From Chloroflexota bacterium (GTDB lineage: Bacteria > Chloroflexota > Anaerolineae > Anaerolineales > E44-bin32): a DNA stretch of 39,240 bases. Made by a program: the position numbers and the translations under genes. This document shows, piece after piece, positions 24,224 to 34,274 of this stretch. Each line of letters starts with the position of its first letter. The first letter of the stretch is position 1. The DNA is taken from assembly GCA_027298025.1 (NCBI GenBank), contig JAPUGV010000262.1:1-39240 (forward strand), in the 5' to 3' direction. Below the pieces are notes generated by a model, which did no database searches, was not told the DNA's origin, and saw only the letters and a program-made list of their open reading frames with translations.

Positions 24224-25209
24224 GCCTGAACCAGCGCAGCTTCCGGCTCCGGCTGGTCCTCGCCCTCCTCGTCCAGATATCCCTTTTCTGCGAGTCTTTC
24301 CTTGAGTTCGTCGAGGCTCTTCTCACCGAAATTTCGGATGGAGAGCATGGCATCTGGACCCTTGTCGAGCATGTCCAAGACTTCGCCCACGCTTGTGATT
24401 CCGGTTCGTTTTAGGGAATTAAATACGCGGACCGAGAGATCGAGGTTTTCAATCGGGATCTCGTATACCTCGCTCGCCATCTGTGGCTCTTCCTCGCGGG
24501 TGGACGCTTCAAGAAGACTCTCCTCTGTGACGCCCGCCAGATCGCGCAAATGCGCCATCAAGATGCTTGCGCTCTTGCTAAGCGCGTCTTCCGGCTTTAT
24601 GGTCCCATCGCTCCAAATTTCAATATTGAGACGATCAAAGGTCGTATCCTGGCCGACTCGGGCCTGGCCAACCTCGAAATTGACCTTACGCACGGGGCTG
24701 AAGATCGCGTCTGTTGGCAGCTCGCCGATTGGCAATCGCCCGCGCTCGTCGGAGGGCGAATATCCCCGGCCTCGTTCCACATTGAGCTCAATCTCGAACT
24801 GAGAGCCGTCGGCGTCCACCGTAAACAGGTACAGCTCAGGATTCACGATCTCAATTTCCGCCGGAACGATGAGGTCAGCGCCGGTAACGACCCCCTCACC
24901 CTGCACCTCAATCCGAAGCCGGGCCGAATCCCCTTCGTGCAGGACCATGCGCAGCTCCTTGATGTTGAGCATGACCTGCAGAACGTCTTCACGAACACCG
25001 GGAATCTCTGAGAACTCGTGCGATACCTCTGAAATTCGGATGGAGGTCGTCGCCGTGCCCTCGAGCGAGGAAAGCAAAACTCGGCGCAATGCATTACCTA
25101 ACGTAATTCCGTATCCCCCTTCGAGCGGGCTGATGATGAATTTCCCATAGTTTCGGGCAACCGCTTCTCGCTCGATCTTAGGCATGACCATATTGGTTGT
25201 TAGCGTCAT
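24220..25209 (-). CDS. rpoA: DNA-directed RNA polymerase subunit alpha
   Basis: A 329-residue protein. The N-terminal assembly domain shows FIISPLEGGYGITLGNALRRVLLSSLEG (about 26-53) and RGRGYSPSD; the C-terminal domain shows ENLDLSVRVFNSLKRTGI and SIRNFGEKSLDELKERL, including the arginine equivalent to the promoter-contacting Arg265 of E. coli. It nucleates polymerase assembly and contacts UP elements and activators. The tail after the CTD is acidic (DEEGEDQPEPEA). GGGAGG precedes the ATG. It follows rpsD by 76 bases. Confidence 0.97.
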   Translation of the reverse strand: MTLTTNMVMPKIEREAVARNYGKFIISPLEGGYGITLGNALRRVLLSSLEGTATTSIRISEVSHEFSEIPGVREDVLQVMLNIKELRMVLHEGDSARLRIEVQGEGVVTGADLIVPAEIEIVNPELYLFTVDADGSQFEIELNVERGRGYSPSDERGRLPIGELPTDAIFSPVRKVNFEVGQARVGQDTTFDRLNIEIWSDGTIKPEDALSKSASILMAHLRDLAGVTEESLLEASTREEEPQMASEVYEIPIENLDLSVRVFNSLKRTGITSVGEVLDMLDKGPDAMLSIRNFGEKSLDELKERLAEKGYLDEEGEDQPEPEAALVQA

Positions 25210-25285
25210 GTCCGCCCTCCCTCTTTGTTCTGACGTCCCCTGGTCCGGAACGGATCTCGCCTGGTGATCAACATGCTCTCAGTTG

Positions 25286-25924
25286 TCATCGGGAGTAGAA
25301 CTCCACGATCAACTGTTCATTGAAGTTCGCGTCAATGTCTCCTCGCTCGGGTTCCTGGATAACCTTGGCTGTGAGATTTGGAGCATCTCGTTCCAGCCAG
25401 GCCGGATTGGCTCGTGTCTCCGCGACCTGCGGAAGCTCCTTGAAGTAGGTCCTCTCCCGCGATCCGTCTCGGACTTCGATCACATCACCAGGCTTGACAA
25501 GCATGGAAGGAATATCGGTTCGGCGCCCGTTGACTGAGAAATGCCCGTGGGAGACCAGCATCCGTGCCTGAGCTCGGCTTTCAGCAAAGTTTAGCCTGTA
25601 GACTACGTTATCCAGCCTGCGCTCAAGCAGCGAAAGCAGGGTCTGGCCAGTAAGGCCTCGCTGCCGCTGAGCCATTCGATAGTAGCGTCGGAATTGCCGT
25701 TCAGTCACGTTGTAGACGCGACGAGTTTTTTGCTTCTCCCTCAGCTGTTTCCAATATTCTGAAACTCTGCGTCTGCGCCACATAGCTTGCCGACCATGCT
25801 CACCCGGGGGGTAGGCCCTTCGTTCAAATGCACATTTCGGGGTATAGCAGCGCTGTCCCTTCAGGAAGAGTTTCTCGCCTTCCCTTCGGCATAATTTACA
25901 CACGGGGCCAGTATATTTCGCCAT
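25286..25924 (-). CDS. rpsD: 30S ribosomal protein uS4 (zinc type)
   Basis: A 212-residue protein with [23 protein letters not shown], four cysteines (9, 12, 26, 31) forming the zinc site found in one of the two S4 types, and an S4 RNA-binding domain with [19 protein letters not shown] and [20 protein letters not shown]. It is a primary 16S rRNA binder and, in other bacteria, an autoregulator of the alpha operon; no such leader can be asserted here. Confidence 0.97.
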   Translation of the reverse strand: MAKYTGPVCKLCRREGEKLFLKGQRCYTPKCAFERRAYPPGEHGRQAMWRRRRVSEYWKQLREKQKTRRVYNVTERQFRRYYRMAQRQRGLTGQTLLSLLERRLDNVVYRLNFAESRAQARMLVSHGHFSVNGRRTDIPSMLVKPGDVIEVRDGSRERTYFKELPQVAETRANPAWLERDAPNLTAKVIQEPERGDIDANFNEQLIVEFYSR

Positions 25925-25959
25925 TCGCTATCTTGTTCCTAATCTTTGATCGATCAACT

Positions 25960-26346
25960 CTATACTCTCCGCTTCTTCGGCGGGCGCACACCATTGTGCG
26001 GGATCGGCGTTACGTCACTTATGGATCGCACCTTTACCCCCGAGGCCTGTATGGCACGTATGGCGGCCTCCCGGCCCGGACCCGGTCCTTTCACAAATAC
26101 ATCCAATTCCTGCAAACCAAGATCCTTTGCCTTTTTAATGACGACCTCCGCCGCCTTCCTCGCCGCAAAAGGAGTGCTCTTCCTCGAGCCCTTGAACCCG
26201 GACGAGCCAGCGCTTCCCCAGACCACGACATTGCCCTGTGGATCGGAGATGGTCACGATCGTATTGTTGAAGGTGGCGTGGATGTTCGCCCGGCCATTGG
26301 AGATCGTGCGCTTGATTTTGCTGCGTTTCGATTCTCTACGTGCCAT
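25960..26346 (-). CDS. rpsK: 30S ribosomal protein uS11
   Basis: A 128-residue protein with [42 protein letters not shown] and the end [26 protein letters not shown], fully typical. It forms part of the platform of the small subunit near the mRNA exit. It is 62 bases after rpsM and 35 before rpsD. Confidence 0.97.
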   Translation of the reverse strand: MARRESKRSKIKRTISNGRANIHATFNNTIVTISDPQGNVVVWGSAGSSGFKGSRKSTPFAARKAAEVVIKKAKDLGLQELDVFVKGPGPGREAAIRAIQASGVKVRSISDVTPIPHNGVRPPKKRRV

Positions 26347-26408
26347 TCCTGTCTCCTCGATCGTTACCGTGCTCTGCCTTGCGACCCCCAGGGTCTCATC
26401 AGAAAGGA

Positions 26409-26798
26409 CTACTTCTTCTTTGCGCCCCGTCGTCGACCGCGCCCCGCAACCGTCTTCTTGGGACCCTTTCTCGTGCGTGCATTCGTACGTGTGCGCTGTC
26501 CTCGCACGGGCAAGTTCCGGCGATGCCGAAGCCCTCGATAACTGCCGATGTCCATCAGGCGCTTTACATTCATCTGAACCTCGCGCCGAAGGTTCCCCTC
26601 CACCGTGACATTCTGAGCGACGTAATCCCGAATCGAGCTGACCTCACCTTCTGTGAGATCGCGCACGGGAGTGTTTGGATCGACCCCGGTCGCTTCAAGC
26701 GTGGCCTGTGACATGGATCGGCCGATCCCATGAATATAGGTCAGCCCAATCAAGATCCGCTTGTTGCGCGGGAGATCTATGCCTTCAATTCGTGCCAT
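26409..26798 (-). CDS. rpsM: 30S ribosomal protein uS13
   Basis: A 129-residue protein: [71 protein letters not shown] and a long lysine/arginine tail that contacts the P site. It starts three bases after rpmJ. Confidence 0.97.
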   Translation of the reverse strand: MARIEGIDLPRNKRILIGLTYIHGIGRSMSQATLEATGVDPNTPVRDLTEGEVSSIRDYVAQNVTVEGNLRREVQMNVKRLMDIGSYRGLRHRRNLPVRGQRTRTNARTRKGPKKTVAGRGRRRGAKKK

Positions 26799-26801
26799 GC
26801 G

Positions 26802-26915
26802 TTACCCTTGTCGTTGCTTGTGGCGAGGGTTCTCGCAAATCACGTAGACCTTACCGCGTCGGCGGACAATCTTGCACTTGGGACAGCGCTTGGTAACAGA
26901 AGCAGAAACTTTCAC
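26802..26915 (-). CDS. rpmJ: 50S ribosomal protein bL36 (zinc type)
   Basis: A 37-residue protein from a GTG start. It reads [20 protein letters not shown] and ends with [12 protein letters not shown]. The zinc ligands are Cys11, Cys14, Cys27 and His32, the classical C-plus form. The GTG overlaps the map stop codon as GTGA, so the two genes are coupled. infA, which normally lies between map and rpmJ, has no room here. Confidence 0.95.
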   Translation of the reverse strand: MKVSASVTKRCPKCKIVRRRGKVYVICENPRHKQRQG

Positions 26916-27748
26916 GGTCTTACCTTTTCACTAGCCGGTCGATTGACAAAGTAGCGATTATACCTAATTCCCTCCGGGGGTGTATCCAACGCAGTCAGCA
27001 CACGCGGCCCGTCCGACGTCACGGCAACGGTGTGCTCAAAGTGCGCCGTCAAGTGACCATCCGCAGAAGCTACCGCCCATCCGTCCGGCAACGTGCGGGT
27101 TTCTGGTGAGCCGGCTAGCACCATCGGTTCCAGTGCGATCGTCATCCCGGGCCGCAATCGTATACCCTTTCCAGGTGACCCATAATTGGGCACCTGCGGG
27201 TCTTCATGCATGTGGCGACCCACTCCGTGCCCTGTGTATTCTCGAACCACATTGAATCCATTGGCCTCAACATGGGATTGGATGGCGGCCGAAATGTCAC
27301 CGGTGCGATTGCCTTCAATCATTTGTTCAATTCCGATTACAAGGGCATCCAGGGTGACTTCCATGAGGTGTTCCGCCTTCGATGACACCTGGCCGACAGG
27401 AATGGTGATGGCCGAGTCCCCCACGAACCCATCCACGATCGAACCACAATCGATGCTTACAATGTCTCCTTCTTTCAGTCGCCGCTTTCCGGGGATGGCA
27501 TGTACCAGCTCATCGTTCACACAGACTGTGGTGGTCGCCGGGTACGGGAATGGCCCCGGCACTCCAAGGAAGGCGGCCTGGGCCATGTGTTCACGCAGAA
27601 CTGCCACGGCCGCTTCATCGATCTTAGAAGTAGTGATTCCCGGGCGAACGATCGCAGCTGCCGCACTCAGCGCCAGTGCATTCACTCGGCCAGCCTCGCG
27701 CATGGCTTCCAGCTCCCGCTCACTCTTGAGCACGACGCCCGAGTTCAA
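26912..27748 (-). CDS. map: methionine aminopeptidase, type I
   Basis: A 278-residue metalloenzyme that removes the initiator methionine from new proteins. Metal ligands are Asp100, Asp111, His174 ([15 protein letters not shown]), Glu207 (MTIALEPMV) and Glu238 (AHFEHTVAV); His83 lies in [10 protein letters not shown]. No N-terminal zinc-finger extension is present. The ATG overlaps the adk stop by four bases and the TGA overlaps rpmJ, so adk-map-rpmJ form a coupled chain. Confidence 0.96.
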   Translation of the reverse strand: MNSGVVLKSERELEAMREAGRVNALALSAAAAIVRPGITTSKIDEAAVAVLREHMAQAAFLGVPGPFPYPATTTVCVNDELVHAIPGKRRLKEGDIVSIDCGSIVDGFVGDSAITIPVGQVSSKAEHLMEVTLDALVIGIEQMIEGNRTGDISAAIQSHVEANGFNVVREYTGHGVGRHMHEDPQVPNYGSPGKGIRLRPGMTIALEPMVLAGSPETRTLPDGWAVASADGHLTAHFEHTVAVTSDGPRVLTALDTPPEGIRYNRYFVNRPASEKVRP

Positions 27749-28395
27749 CTTGTTGCCTCCTGTTCGAGCGATGACAGGATCGCCTCAGTCACTGCCTCGA
27801 TCGGCTGATCCCCGTTCACGGTCACGAGCACACCCCGCTCACGGTAATACTCAACCAGAGGGGCGGTCTGTTCTTCGTACACCTTGAGGCGATGCCTCAC
27901 CGTTTCCGGTTTGTCGTCATCTCGCTGATACAGTTCAGAACCGTCAATATCGCAGATACCCCACTCTTTCGGGGGCTTGTGTTTAGTGTGATACACATGG
28001 CCCTGCTCGCGGCAGACCCGCCGACCCGCCATGCGCTCTACCAAGCGCTCGATTGGCACTTCGACGTGCACCGCAGCGCGAAGGCTTCCACCGGCCATGT
28101 TTTCCAGGGCATCTGCCTGTCGGGCGGTACGGGGAAAGCCATCCAATATCGCTCCGGCCGCTCCATCCGTCTGCGCCAATCGCTCCTCTATCATCTCGAT
28201 CGTGATTGCATCCGGCACGAGCTCGCCCCTTGAGAGATACTTCTCTGCCTCTTGTCCAATCGGCGTTCCGTGCTTCAAATTCTCCCGAAAAAGATCGCCA
28301 CTCGATACATGGGGGAGGGCGAGCGCCGCACTGAGCCGCTTTGCTTGAGTGCCTTTCCCGGCACCCGGCACTCCTAGCAGCGCAATGAAAGGCAA
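27745..28395 (-). CDS. adk: adenylate kinase, long-LID type
   Basis: A 216-residue enzyme interconverting ATP + AMP and 2 ADP. The P-loop is GVPGAGKGTQAKRL (8-21); AMP-site residues lie in SSGDLFREN and ILDGFPRTARQ. The LID region has the zinc-finger outline but only half its cysteines: CREQ in place of CxxC, then CDID with Asp at the fourth position. It may bind metal weakly or rely on hydrogen bonds. It starts six bases after secY, the standard order. Confidence 0.96.
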   Translation of the reverse strand: MPFIALLGVPGAGKGTQAKRLSAALALPHVSSGDLFRENLKHGTPIGQEAEKYLSRGELVPDAITIEMIEERLAQTDGAAGAILDGFPRTARQADALENMAGGSLRAAVHVEVPIERLVERMAGRRVCREQGHVYHTKHKPPKEWGICDIDGSELYQRDDDKPETVRHRLKVYEEQTAPLVEYYRERGVLVTVNGDQPIEAVTEAILSSLEQEATS

Positions 28396-28401
28396 TCTAG
28401 C

Positions 28402-29727
28402 CTACCTGACTAGCAGGGCTGAATCATATCCCCGCAACTTCAGCTCGGCTTCAATATTCCGGTACGTATCGCGGATCACTCCCACTACGATGAGCAGGCC
28501 TGCCGACGACACCAACAGCAGCCCAGTGTTGCTGCCGCCAATCGGGGTAACCAGCCCCACCAAGAAGGGCATAATCGCCACGATACCCAGGAAAAATGCG
28601 CCTACAAGCGTGATACGCCGGACGACTCGGGTGAGGTAGCGCTGGGTGGGAGCTCCTTTGGTCACGCCTGGAATCTGGGCACCCGATCGCTTAAGGTTTT
28701 GTCCATAATTCTGCTGTTGAAAGAGAATATCGGTATAAAAGAACGTGAAGGCCACCACCATGATGAAGTACAGGACCCAGTAGGTGCTGGTGATACCTCC
28801 GAAGTTTTCCTGCAGCCAAATCCCCAAACTAGATAGGAAATCGCTGGTCGAGCCCACGATGAACTGAGCCAGGATTGCGGGGAAGGTCAGGATCGACTGA
28901 GCGAAGATGATGGGGATCATGCCCGCCATATTCACCATCAGGGGCAAGGTCCCCTTCACAGGCATGGACATACGGCTCCCCACACGGCGTCCGGGATACA
29001 TGACCGGCACATGCCGCCGGCCTTCTTGAACGTAGACGATGACGAAGATGGTCGCCGTCATCAGAATCGCCAGGAAGATGATCAGCGGCACGGTCTGCAC
29101 TTGAGCTGAGAAGATCCGCCCCATATTGGCCGGAATTCGCGAAACAATGCCCGAGAAGATGATCAGCGAGAGTCCCTGGTTCTTGATCCCGAACTCGGAA
29201 ATGAGCTCGCCCAGCCAAATGGCGAACATCGTGCCGGCCGTCATCGAAATAATCAGCGTCGCAGTAGAAAGGTTCAGCCCGAAATCAAAGGTGACGATGC
29301 TTTCGCCGGCGAACTGCTGAAATAGGCGGAATTGGCCGACGGCATTTAGCGCCGCCATTGGGATCGCTATCATGATGGTCCACTTCTCCATCCACTTGCG
29401 ACCCTCGCGTGGATCCTCCTCCATTCGCCGCTGAAGAGGCGGGATGATCGGTACCAGCACCTGCAGAATGATCTGGGCTGTGATGTAGGGATAGACTCCC
29501 ATCGCCAGCACGGAGAAAGTAGAGGCCGTCCCACCCGAGAGGAGGTCCAGCAAGCCGAACAGGGTCTGTTGGTCACCCCCCTGCGCGAAGAGCTGCTGAA
29601 GCACGAGTCGGTTCACCCCCGGCGCCGGCACCTGCGCCGCCAGCCGATAAATGGCGAGTAGCGCGAACGTGATCAGCAAGCGATTGCGGATGTCTTCCGA
29701 GATCCATAGATATCGAAGTCGCTTCAT
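28402..29727 (-). CDS. secY: preprotein translocase subunit SecY
   Basis: A 441-residue membrane protein, the core of the Sec channel. It has the ten-helix layout; recognisable pieces are RLLITFALLAIYRLAAQVPAPG (first helix), ALGVYPYITAQIILQVL-like segment VLAMGVYPYITAQIILQ, GISLIIF-equivalent QGLSLIIFSGIVSR, the cytoplasmic loop YVQEGRRHVPVMYPGRRVG and VNMAGMIPIIFAQSIL. The C-terminus ends in KLRGYDSALLVR. It follows rplO by 63 bases. Confidence 0.97.
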   Translation of the reverse strand: MKRLRYLWISEDIRNRLLITFALLAIYRLAAQVPAPGVNRLVLQQLFAQGGDQQTLFGLLDLLSGGTASTFSVLAMGVYPYITAQIILQVLVPIIPPLQRRMEEDPREGRKWMEKWTIMIAIPMAALNAVGQFRLFQQFAGESIVTFDFGLNLSTATLIISMTAGTMFAIWLGELISEFGIKNQGLSLIIFSGIVSRIPANMGRIFSAQVQTVPLIIFLAILMTATIFVIVYVQEGRRHVPVMYPGRRVGSRMSMPVKGTLPLMVNMAGMIPIIFAQSILTFPAILAQFIVGSTSDFLSSLGIWLQENFGGITSTYWVLYFIMVVAFTFFYTDILFQQQNYGQNLKRSGAQIPGVTKGAPTQRYLTRVVRRITLVGAFFLGIVAIMPFLVGLVTPIGGSNTGLLLVSSAGLLIVVGVIRDTYRNIEAELKLRGYDSALLVR

Positions 29728-29790
29728 GTTGAGCTTCCTTTACCCCTGAAGTTTTCGATCCCCATCTGCCTGTCTGCCTTTAGATCCAAT

Positions 29791-30240
29791 CTACTGATCC
29801 AGCAGCTTGACGCTGCCGCCGGCCTTCTCGATCGCGGCCCGGGCGCCCGAGGTCACGCGGTGCGCCTGAACTGTGAGCGCTTTCTTGAGCTTGCCATGTC
29901 CTAGCACGACGACCGGATCACCCTCTTTCCGAATGAGGCCCGCCGCCTGCAGTAGAGCCGGCGTGACTTCGGAACCCTCATCGAACAGATCCAACCGACC
30001 GATATTGACCTCGGACCAACGTTTCCGATTGATGTTTGTGAAGCCACGCTTGAAAGGGAGTCGTCGGAAGAAGGGCAAGTTGCCGCCCTGGCGATACAGA
30101 TGGCCTCCGCTCCCCGATCTGGCGCCCTGCCCTTTGGTACCCCTGCCGGCGGTCTTACCCTGACCCGCCGAGATCCCGCGACCGACCCGCTTTGGGGCTC
30201 GGCGCGATCGATTCCGTGATTGAAGATCATGGAGCTTCAT
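29791..30240 (-). CDS. rplO: 50S ribosomal protein uL15
   Basis: A 149-residue protein with the glycine/arginine-rich N-terminal extension ([22 protein letters not shown]) that threads into 23S r[19 protein letters not shown], and a C-terminal globular domain with [22 protein letters not shown]. The ATG overlaps the rpmD stop by four bases. Confidence 0.97.
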   Translation of the reverse strand: MKLHDLQSRNRSRRAPKRVGRGISAGQGKTAGRGTKGQGARSGSGGHLYRQGGNLPFFRRLPFKRGFTNINRKRWSEVNIGRLDLFDEGSEVTPALLQAAGLIRKEGDPVVVLGHGKLKKALTVQAHRVTSGARAAIEKAGGSVKLLDQ

Positions 30241-30431
30241 GATTCGTCCACATTCACCAGGTGTGTAACTTTGGCAATCATCCCCCTGAGTGCCGGGGTG
30301 TCAAAATGCTCCACGCTTTGCATCATCTTCCGAAGACCCAGCGCACGCACAGTTCGCTTCTGTCGTCTCGAGTAGCCAATGGGGCTCCTCACGAGTGTGA
30401 CGGTAAGGGTCTTTGCTTTCTTCTTAGCCAT
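30237..30431 (-). CDS. rpmD: 50S ribosomal protein uL30
   Basis: A 64-residue protein containing [23 protein letters not shown] and [19 protein letters not shown], the standard bacterial short form. It overlaps the rpsE end by eight bases and rplO by four. Confidence 0.96.
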   Translation of the reverse strand: MAKKKAKTLTVTLVRSPIGYSRRQKRTVRALGLRKMMQSVEHFDTPALRGMIAKVTHLVNVDES

Positions 30432-30957
30432 CGTGAGTTCTCATCCAGAACGGAGACAGCTCCGCAACGCTCTTCCCCCTATCGGCGGCCAATTCCTCAA
30501 CGTCCCTGAGCTGGCGTAATCCTCGGAGTGTGGCTTCCGCAATGTTCAAGGCGTTGGCGCTGCCTAACGATTTGGTGAGCACATCGCGAACGCCAGCGGC
30601 CGATAACACGGCTCGCACCGCACCTCCTGCAATGACTCCCGTTCCGGGCGATGCGGGTTTTAGCAGCACAATGGCGCCACCATGCTTGGAGGTCACCTCA
30701 TGGGGAATCGTAGTGCCTGTCAGTGTGAATGGCGCCATGCTTCGCTTAGCCCGATCTGAGGCCTTGTGGATGGCATCCGGCACGCCCCTCGCCTTGCCAA
30801 TCCCGAGCCCAACCCGGCCACGACCGTCGCCTACAACAACCACGACTCGAAAGTGAAACTGGCGGCCGCCCTTGACGACCTTCGCCACGCGCGTAATATC
30901 GATGACTCGCTCATCTAGTTCCTCACGCTGTCCACGATCGGTGAAGTTACGCCTCAC
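30424..30957 (-). CDS. rpsE: 30S ribosomal protein uS5
   Basis: A 177-residue protein: [58 protein letters not shown] and [19 protein letters not shown], with double-stranded-RNA-binding and C-terminal S5 domains complete. uS5 shapes the mRNA entry and decoding accuracy. It begins 50 bases after rplR. Confidence 0.97.
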   Translation of the reverse strand: MRRNFTDRGQREELDERVIDITRVAKVVKGGRQFHFRVVVVVGDGRGRVGLGIGKARGVPDAIHKASDRAKRSMAPFTLTGTTIPHEVTSKHGGAIVLLKPASPGTGVIAGGAVRAVLSAAGVRDVLTKSLGSANALNIAEATLRGLRQLRDVEELAADRGKSVAELSPFWMRTHDG

Positions 30958-31007
30958 AGTTCCTCCATTCGACTTACGGCTCCATTAATCCGGGTTTCTG
31001 AATTAGG

Positions 31008-31364
31008 TCAGAATTCCAGCCCCGCCTCGCGCGCCCCGTCGGCCAGTGCCTTGACTCTTCCGCGGTAGCGGTAGCCTCCACGGTCGAATACGACCAGCTT
31101 CAGGCCGCTCTTCTTGGCCCGCCTCCCGAGAAGTTCTCCGACCAGGCGAGCCTTTTCAACCCGACTGCCGTCTGCCTTAAGTTCCCGGTCGAGCGACGAG
31201 GCGGAGACAACCGTATGCCCCTTACTGTCGTCGATCAATTGGGCATAGATCTGGTTGATGCTGCGGAAGACGTTCAGGCGAGGGCGATCTGGAGTTCCGC
31301 TGATCTTGGATCGTACTCGCCGGTGCCGGCGCTTCCTCATATCTGAGCGTGTTCGCTTTCCCAT
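31008..31364 (-). CDS. rplR: 50S ribosomal protein uL18
   Basis: A 118-residue protein with [45 protein letters not shown] and the C-terminal [26 protein letters not shown]. It binds 5S rRNA. Two bases separate it from rplF. Confidence 0.97.
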   Translation of the reverse strand: MGKRTRSDMRKRRHRRVRSKISGTPDRPRLNVFRSINQIYAQLIDDSKGHTVVSASSLDRELKADGSRVEKARLVGELLGRRAKKSGLKLVVFDRGGYRYRGRVKALADGAREAGLEF

Positions 31365-31366
31365 TC

Positions 31367-31912
31367 TTAAATCACCCTGCCGGCTTTGCCGGCCTTGCGT
31401 CGCACGTATTCGCCCTGATACCGGATGCCCTTGCCCTTGTAGGGTTCGGGAGGGCGCACCTTGCGAATAGTGGAGGCCACCTGCCCGACCAACTGCTTGT
31501 CAATGCCTATTACCTTGATGGTGCGCGCGCGTGTGTCAACTTCGAATAGGATGCCGCTCGGCGGCGGGATCTCCACCGAATGGGAAAACCCCACGTTCAG
31601 CACAAGGGTGGATCCCTTGAGTTCCGCCCGATACCCAACTCCGTGTACCTCCAGCGTCTTGTCGAATCCCTCGGTCGTGCCCAAAACCATGTTGTTCAGG
31701 AGTGCTCGCGTAAGGCCGTGCAGGGCTCTGACTTGCGGCTCATCGGACTCACGCGTGACCCGCAGGGTGCCATCCTCTTCCTTGATAGCGATCTCAGGCC
31801 GAAATCCTTGCTCCAGCTCGCCCTTCGGCCCCTTGATGCGAACTCGGGCGCCCTCGATCTTGACTTCGACTCCATCGGGTATGGAAATGGGCATAAGGCC
31901 GATACGTGACAC
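31367..31912 (-). CDS. rplF: 50S ribosomal protein uL6
   Basis: A 181-residue two-domain protein: [55 protein letters not shown] and the ending [25 protein letters not shown]. It sits near the sarcin-ricin loop, where elongation factors bind. Confidence 0.97.
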   Translation of the reverse strand: MSRIGLMPISIPDGVEVKIEGARVRIKGPKGELEQGFRPEIAIKEEDGTLRVTRESDEPQVRALHGLTRALLNNMVLGTTEGFDKTLEVHGVGYRAELKGSTLVLNVGFSHSVEIPPPSGILFEVDTRARTIKVIGIDKQLVGQVASTIRKVRPPEPYKGKGIRYQGEYVRRKAGKAGRVI

Positions 31913-31929
31913 GGTTTAGACTCCTGATC

Positions 31930-32337
31930 TCACCAAACTTCGCAGAGCAGCTCTCCGCCCACGCCGAGCTGCTTCGCTCTCGTTCCGGTCATGACGCCCT
32001 TGGGCGTGGTGAGGATGGCCACTCCCATTCCGGACTGCACCCAAGGAATTTGGCTCTTGCCTACGTAGGCTCGACGGCCGGGGCGGCTGACTCGTTTCAG
32101 GCCCGTTATCACCGGCCTGCGCGAGCGTCGCTCTCCCACGTATTTGAGTTTCATCCGGAGCGTCTTGCGGTCGTTCTCCTGGGACTCTTCGTATTCCTCG
32201 ATGTAGCCCTCCGAATGCAAAATCTTTGCAATCTCAATCTTGAGTTTCGAACTCGGCATGGACACAAGTTGCTGCCCGCCCATAATGGCATTTCGAACGC
32301 GTGTCAGCATATCAGCAATCGGATCTGAGCTACTCAA
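31930..32337 (-). CDS. rpsH: 30S ribosomal protein uS8 (TTG start)
   Basis: A 135-residue protein: DPIADMLTRVRNAI, SSKLKIEIAKILHSEGYI, GLKRVSRPGRRAYVG and the end GVGGELLCEVW. Translation appears to start at TTG 32335-32337, nine bases after GGAG; the next in-frame ATG would remove the first helix. uS8 binds 16S helix 21 and in other bacteria represses the spc operon. Confidence 0.95.
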   Translation of the reverse strand: MSSSDPIADMLTRVRNAIMGGQQLVSMPSSKLKIEIAKILHSEGYIEEYEESQENDRKTLRMKLKYVGERRSRRPVITGLKRVSRPGRRAYVGKSQIPWVQSGMGVAILTTPKGVMTGTRAKQLGVGGELLCEVW

Positions 32338-32359
32338 TGATTGGTCTCCAAATTCGCGC

Positions 32360-32542
32360 TTACCAAGAGGCCTTCACAACGCCTGGGATTTTGCCATCCA
32401 GCGCCAATTCCCGGAAGCAGATGCGACACAACTCGAAGCGTCGGTAGTATCCGCGCGGCCTACCGCAAATCTTGCAGCGGTTTCGAACGCGGACTTTGTA
32501 CTTCCTCCGCAGCTCTCTGTAGGGCATGGCCTTCTTAGACAT
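32360..32542 (-). CDS. rpsN: 30S ribosomal protein uS14, zinc-binding short form
   Basis: A 60-residue type Z protein: zinc ligands in [11 protein letters not shown] and [10 protein letters not shown], then IPGVVKASW. The gene overlaps the rplE end by eight bases. The short zinc form is typical of Gram-positives and Chloroflexota rather than of enteric bacteria. Confidence 0.96.
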   Translation of the reverse strand: MSKKAMPYRELRRKYKVRVRNRCKICGRPRGYYRRFELCRICFRELALDGKIPGVVKASW

Positions 32543-33095
32543 AGGCCTTACTCTTTCTAAGCGGCATACCTAACAGTGCCAGTAGGCGACGCCCCTGTTC
32601 GTCATTCGGGGCAGAGGTCACGATCGTGACTTCAAACCCCCGGATCTTGTCGATCTTGTCGAAGTCGATTTCCGGAAAAACTAACTGCTCCCGGATTCCC
32701 AATGTGTAGCTGCCCCTCCCATCAAAACTGTCAGGAGAGAGCCCGCGAAAATCGCGCGTGCGCGGCAGGGCCACGTTGACGAGCCGGTCAAAAAAGGACC
32801 ACATTCGCAGGCCACGAAGGGTGACCTTGGCCCCGATGGAGCGGCCTTCACGCAACTTGAAATTAGCAATACTCTTCTTGGCACGAGTGATGACCGGACG
32901 CTGCCCGGTGATAATAGACATGTCGTCGATCGAGGCATCTAAGGCCTTCGCATTCTCCAGTGCCTCTCCCACACCCACGTTCACCACGACCTTCTGGATT
33001 TTCGGTACCTGCATTCGATTGGCAAAATTAAAATCCCTCATAAGGGTGGGCACAACTTCCTCGAAATACCGTTTTTTCAGGTAATGATCCGCCAT
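32535..33095 (-). CDS. rplE: 50S ribosomal protein uL5
   Basis: A 186-residue 5S rRNA binder: [61 protein letters not shown] and [24 protein letters not shown] 33095 is chosen because it gives the family N-terminus and sits one base after the rplX stop; an earlier in-frame codon inside rplX would add 18 residues that match nothing in the family. Confidence 0.96.
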   Translation of the reverse strand: MADHYLKKRYFEEVVPTLMRDFNFANRMQVPKIQKVVVNVGVGEALENAKALDASIDDMSIITGQRPVITRAKKSIANFKLREGRSIGAKVTLRGLRMWSFFDRLVNVALPRTRDFRGLSPDSFDGRGSYTLGIREQLVFPEIDFDKIDKIRGFEVTIVTSAPNDEQGRRLLALLGMPLRKSKAYV

Positions 33096-33096
33096 C

Positions 33097-33420
33097 TCAG
33101 CTATCCACGTGCGAATCGCACTTTTTGCAGTAACGACGAACCTTGCCATCCTCTCGATGGATGGATAGTCGCGTTCGTTCGTTGCAGCTCGGACACACGA
33201 ACATCACATTGGAGATGTTGATAGGCGCCTCGAACTGAATAATGCCCGGCGACATCGTGCGGCCGCCTGCTTGGATCTGCCGCTGGTGCTTCTTTCGCAG
33301 GTTGACTCCTTGAACCACGAGGCGACCTTCCTTTGGAAGCACGCGCAAGACATCTCCCCGCGTTCCCTTTTCTCGTCCGGCGATCACTTCGACGGTATCT
33401 CCTCGCCTAACTTTAGCCAT
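33097..33420 (-). CDS. rplX: 50S ribosomal protein uL24
   Basis: A 107-residue protein with the KOW motif ([23 protein letters not shown]), [13 protein letters not shown] and a C-terminal four-cysteine zinc ribbon, CPSC and CKKC. It is one of the first proteins to bind 23S rRNA. Four bases separate it from rplN. Confidence 0.96.
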   Translation of the reverse strand: MAKVRRGDTVEVIAGREKGTRGDVLRVLPKEGRLVVQGVNLRKKHQRQIQAGGRTMSPGIIQFEAPINISNVMFVCPSCNERTRLSIHREDGKVRRYCKKCDSHVDS

Positions 33421-33424
33421 TTAC

Positions 33425-33796
33425 TTAGATCACTTCTGGAGCCAACGATACGATCTTGGTGAATCCCTTCTCGCGCAGCTCGCGCGCAACCGGACCAAAG
33501 ATTCGAGTTCCTCGAGGGTTTTTGCCGTCCGTGTCGAGAACCACTGCCGCATTGTCATCAAAGCGAATGTAGGATCCGTCTTCTCTTCGGTATTCCTTGA
33601 CGGTACGCACAATCACGGCCCGAACGATCTCGCTCTTGCTAACCGTCCCATGCGGAACGGCCGCTTTGATGCTGCCCACGACCAGATCGCCGACGCGCCC
33701 ATATCTGCGTTTCGAGCCTCCCAGCACCCGAATCACCTGCATGTCGCGCCCCCCGGTGTTATCTGTGATCTTGAGATGGCTCTCTTGTTGAATCAC
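33425..33796 (-). CDS. rplN: 50S ribosomal protein uL14
   Basis: A 123-residue protein: [81 protein letters not shown]. The GTG at 33794-33796 gives the family start and overlaps the rpsQ stop as GTGA; a longer frame inside rpsQ adds 14 foreign residues. Confidence 0.96.
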   Translation of the reverse strand: MIQQESHLKITDNTGGRDMQVIRVLGGSKRRYGRVGDLVVGSIKAAVPHGTVSKSEIVRAVIVRTVKEYRREDGSYIRFDDNAAVVLDTDGKNPRGTRIFGPVARELREKGFTKIVSLAPEVI

Positions 33797-34050
33797 TCTG
33801 CCAACTCCGCCCTCATCAGGACTTCCTCTATGACCCAACGCTTACGCTTGGAGATCGGTCTGCTTTCGACGATACGAACACGATCCCCAGGCTGTGCGCC
33901 AAATTCGTCGTGGACTAGATACTTCTTGCTCGCACGCAACACCTTCTGGTACAGGGGATGTCGGAAGGTTCGGTCGACCTTGACCGTAACCGTGTTTTGC
34001 ATCTTCGATCGAACGACGCGGCCCGTTAGCCGTCGGCGATTATTGCTCAT
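33793..34050 (-). CDS. rpsQ: 30S ribosomal protein uS17
   Basis: An 85-residue OB-fold protein: [44 protein letters not shown] and [19 protein letters not shown]. It is a primary 16S rRNA binder. The ATG overlaps the rpmC stop by four bases. Confidence 0.96.
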   Translation of the reverse strand: MSNNRRRLTGRVVRSKMQNTVTVKVDRTFRHPLYQKVLRASKKYLVHDEFGAQPGDRVRIVESRPISKRKRWVIEEVLMRAELAE

Positions 34051-34253
34051 TGACTGATCTCCCGCGCTCGCTCCTTTTCCCTCACAATGGTTGCAATGCG
34101 TGCGATGTCCCGGCGCGCCACTTTTAGCTTGGAGTTATCGGGCAACTGGCCGGTCGCAAACTGAAATCGCAGCTTGAAATACGATTCCCGCGCATCTTCG
34201 AGCTTCTCGGCGGCCTTCTCCAGGCTCAACTCGCGTACTTCACTTGCCCGCAT
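34047..34253 (-). CDS. rpmC: 50S ribosomal protein uL29
   Basis: A 68-residue all-helical protein: [53 protein letters not shown]. It lies beside the polypeptide exit. It starts 21 bases after rplP. Confidence 0.95.
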   Translation of the reverse strand: MRASEVRELSLEKAAEKLEDARESYFKLRFQFATGQLPDNSKLKVARRDIARIATIVREKERAREISQ

Positions 34254-34274
34254 GATCTAGTCCCAATCCAAATC

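Noticed and set aside
25828-26608. Two plus-strand frames of over 200 codons opposite rpsD, rpsK and rpsM
   Set aside because: They are antisense to conserved ribosomal protein genes, with arginine- and proline-rich shadow composition.
27186-27887. Plus-strand 233-codon frame opposite map and adk
   Set aside because: It is an antisense shadow of two certain enzymes and crosses their overlap.
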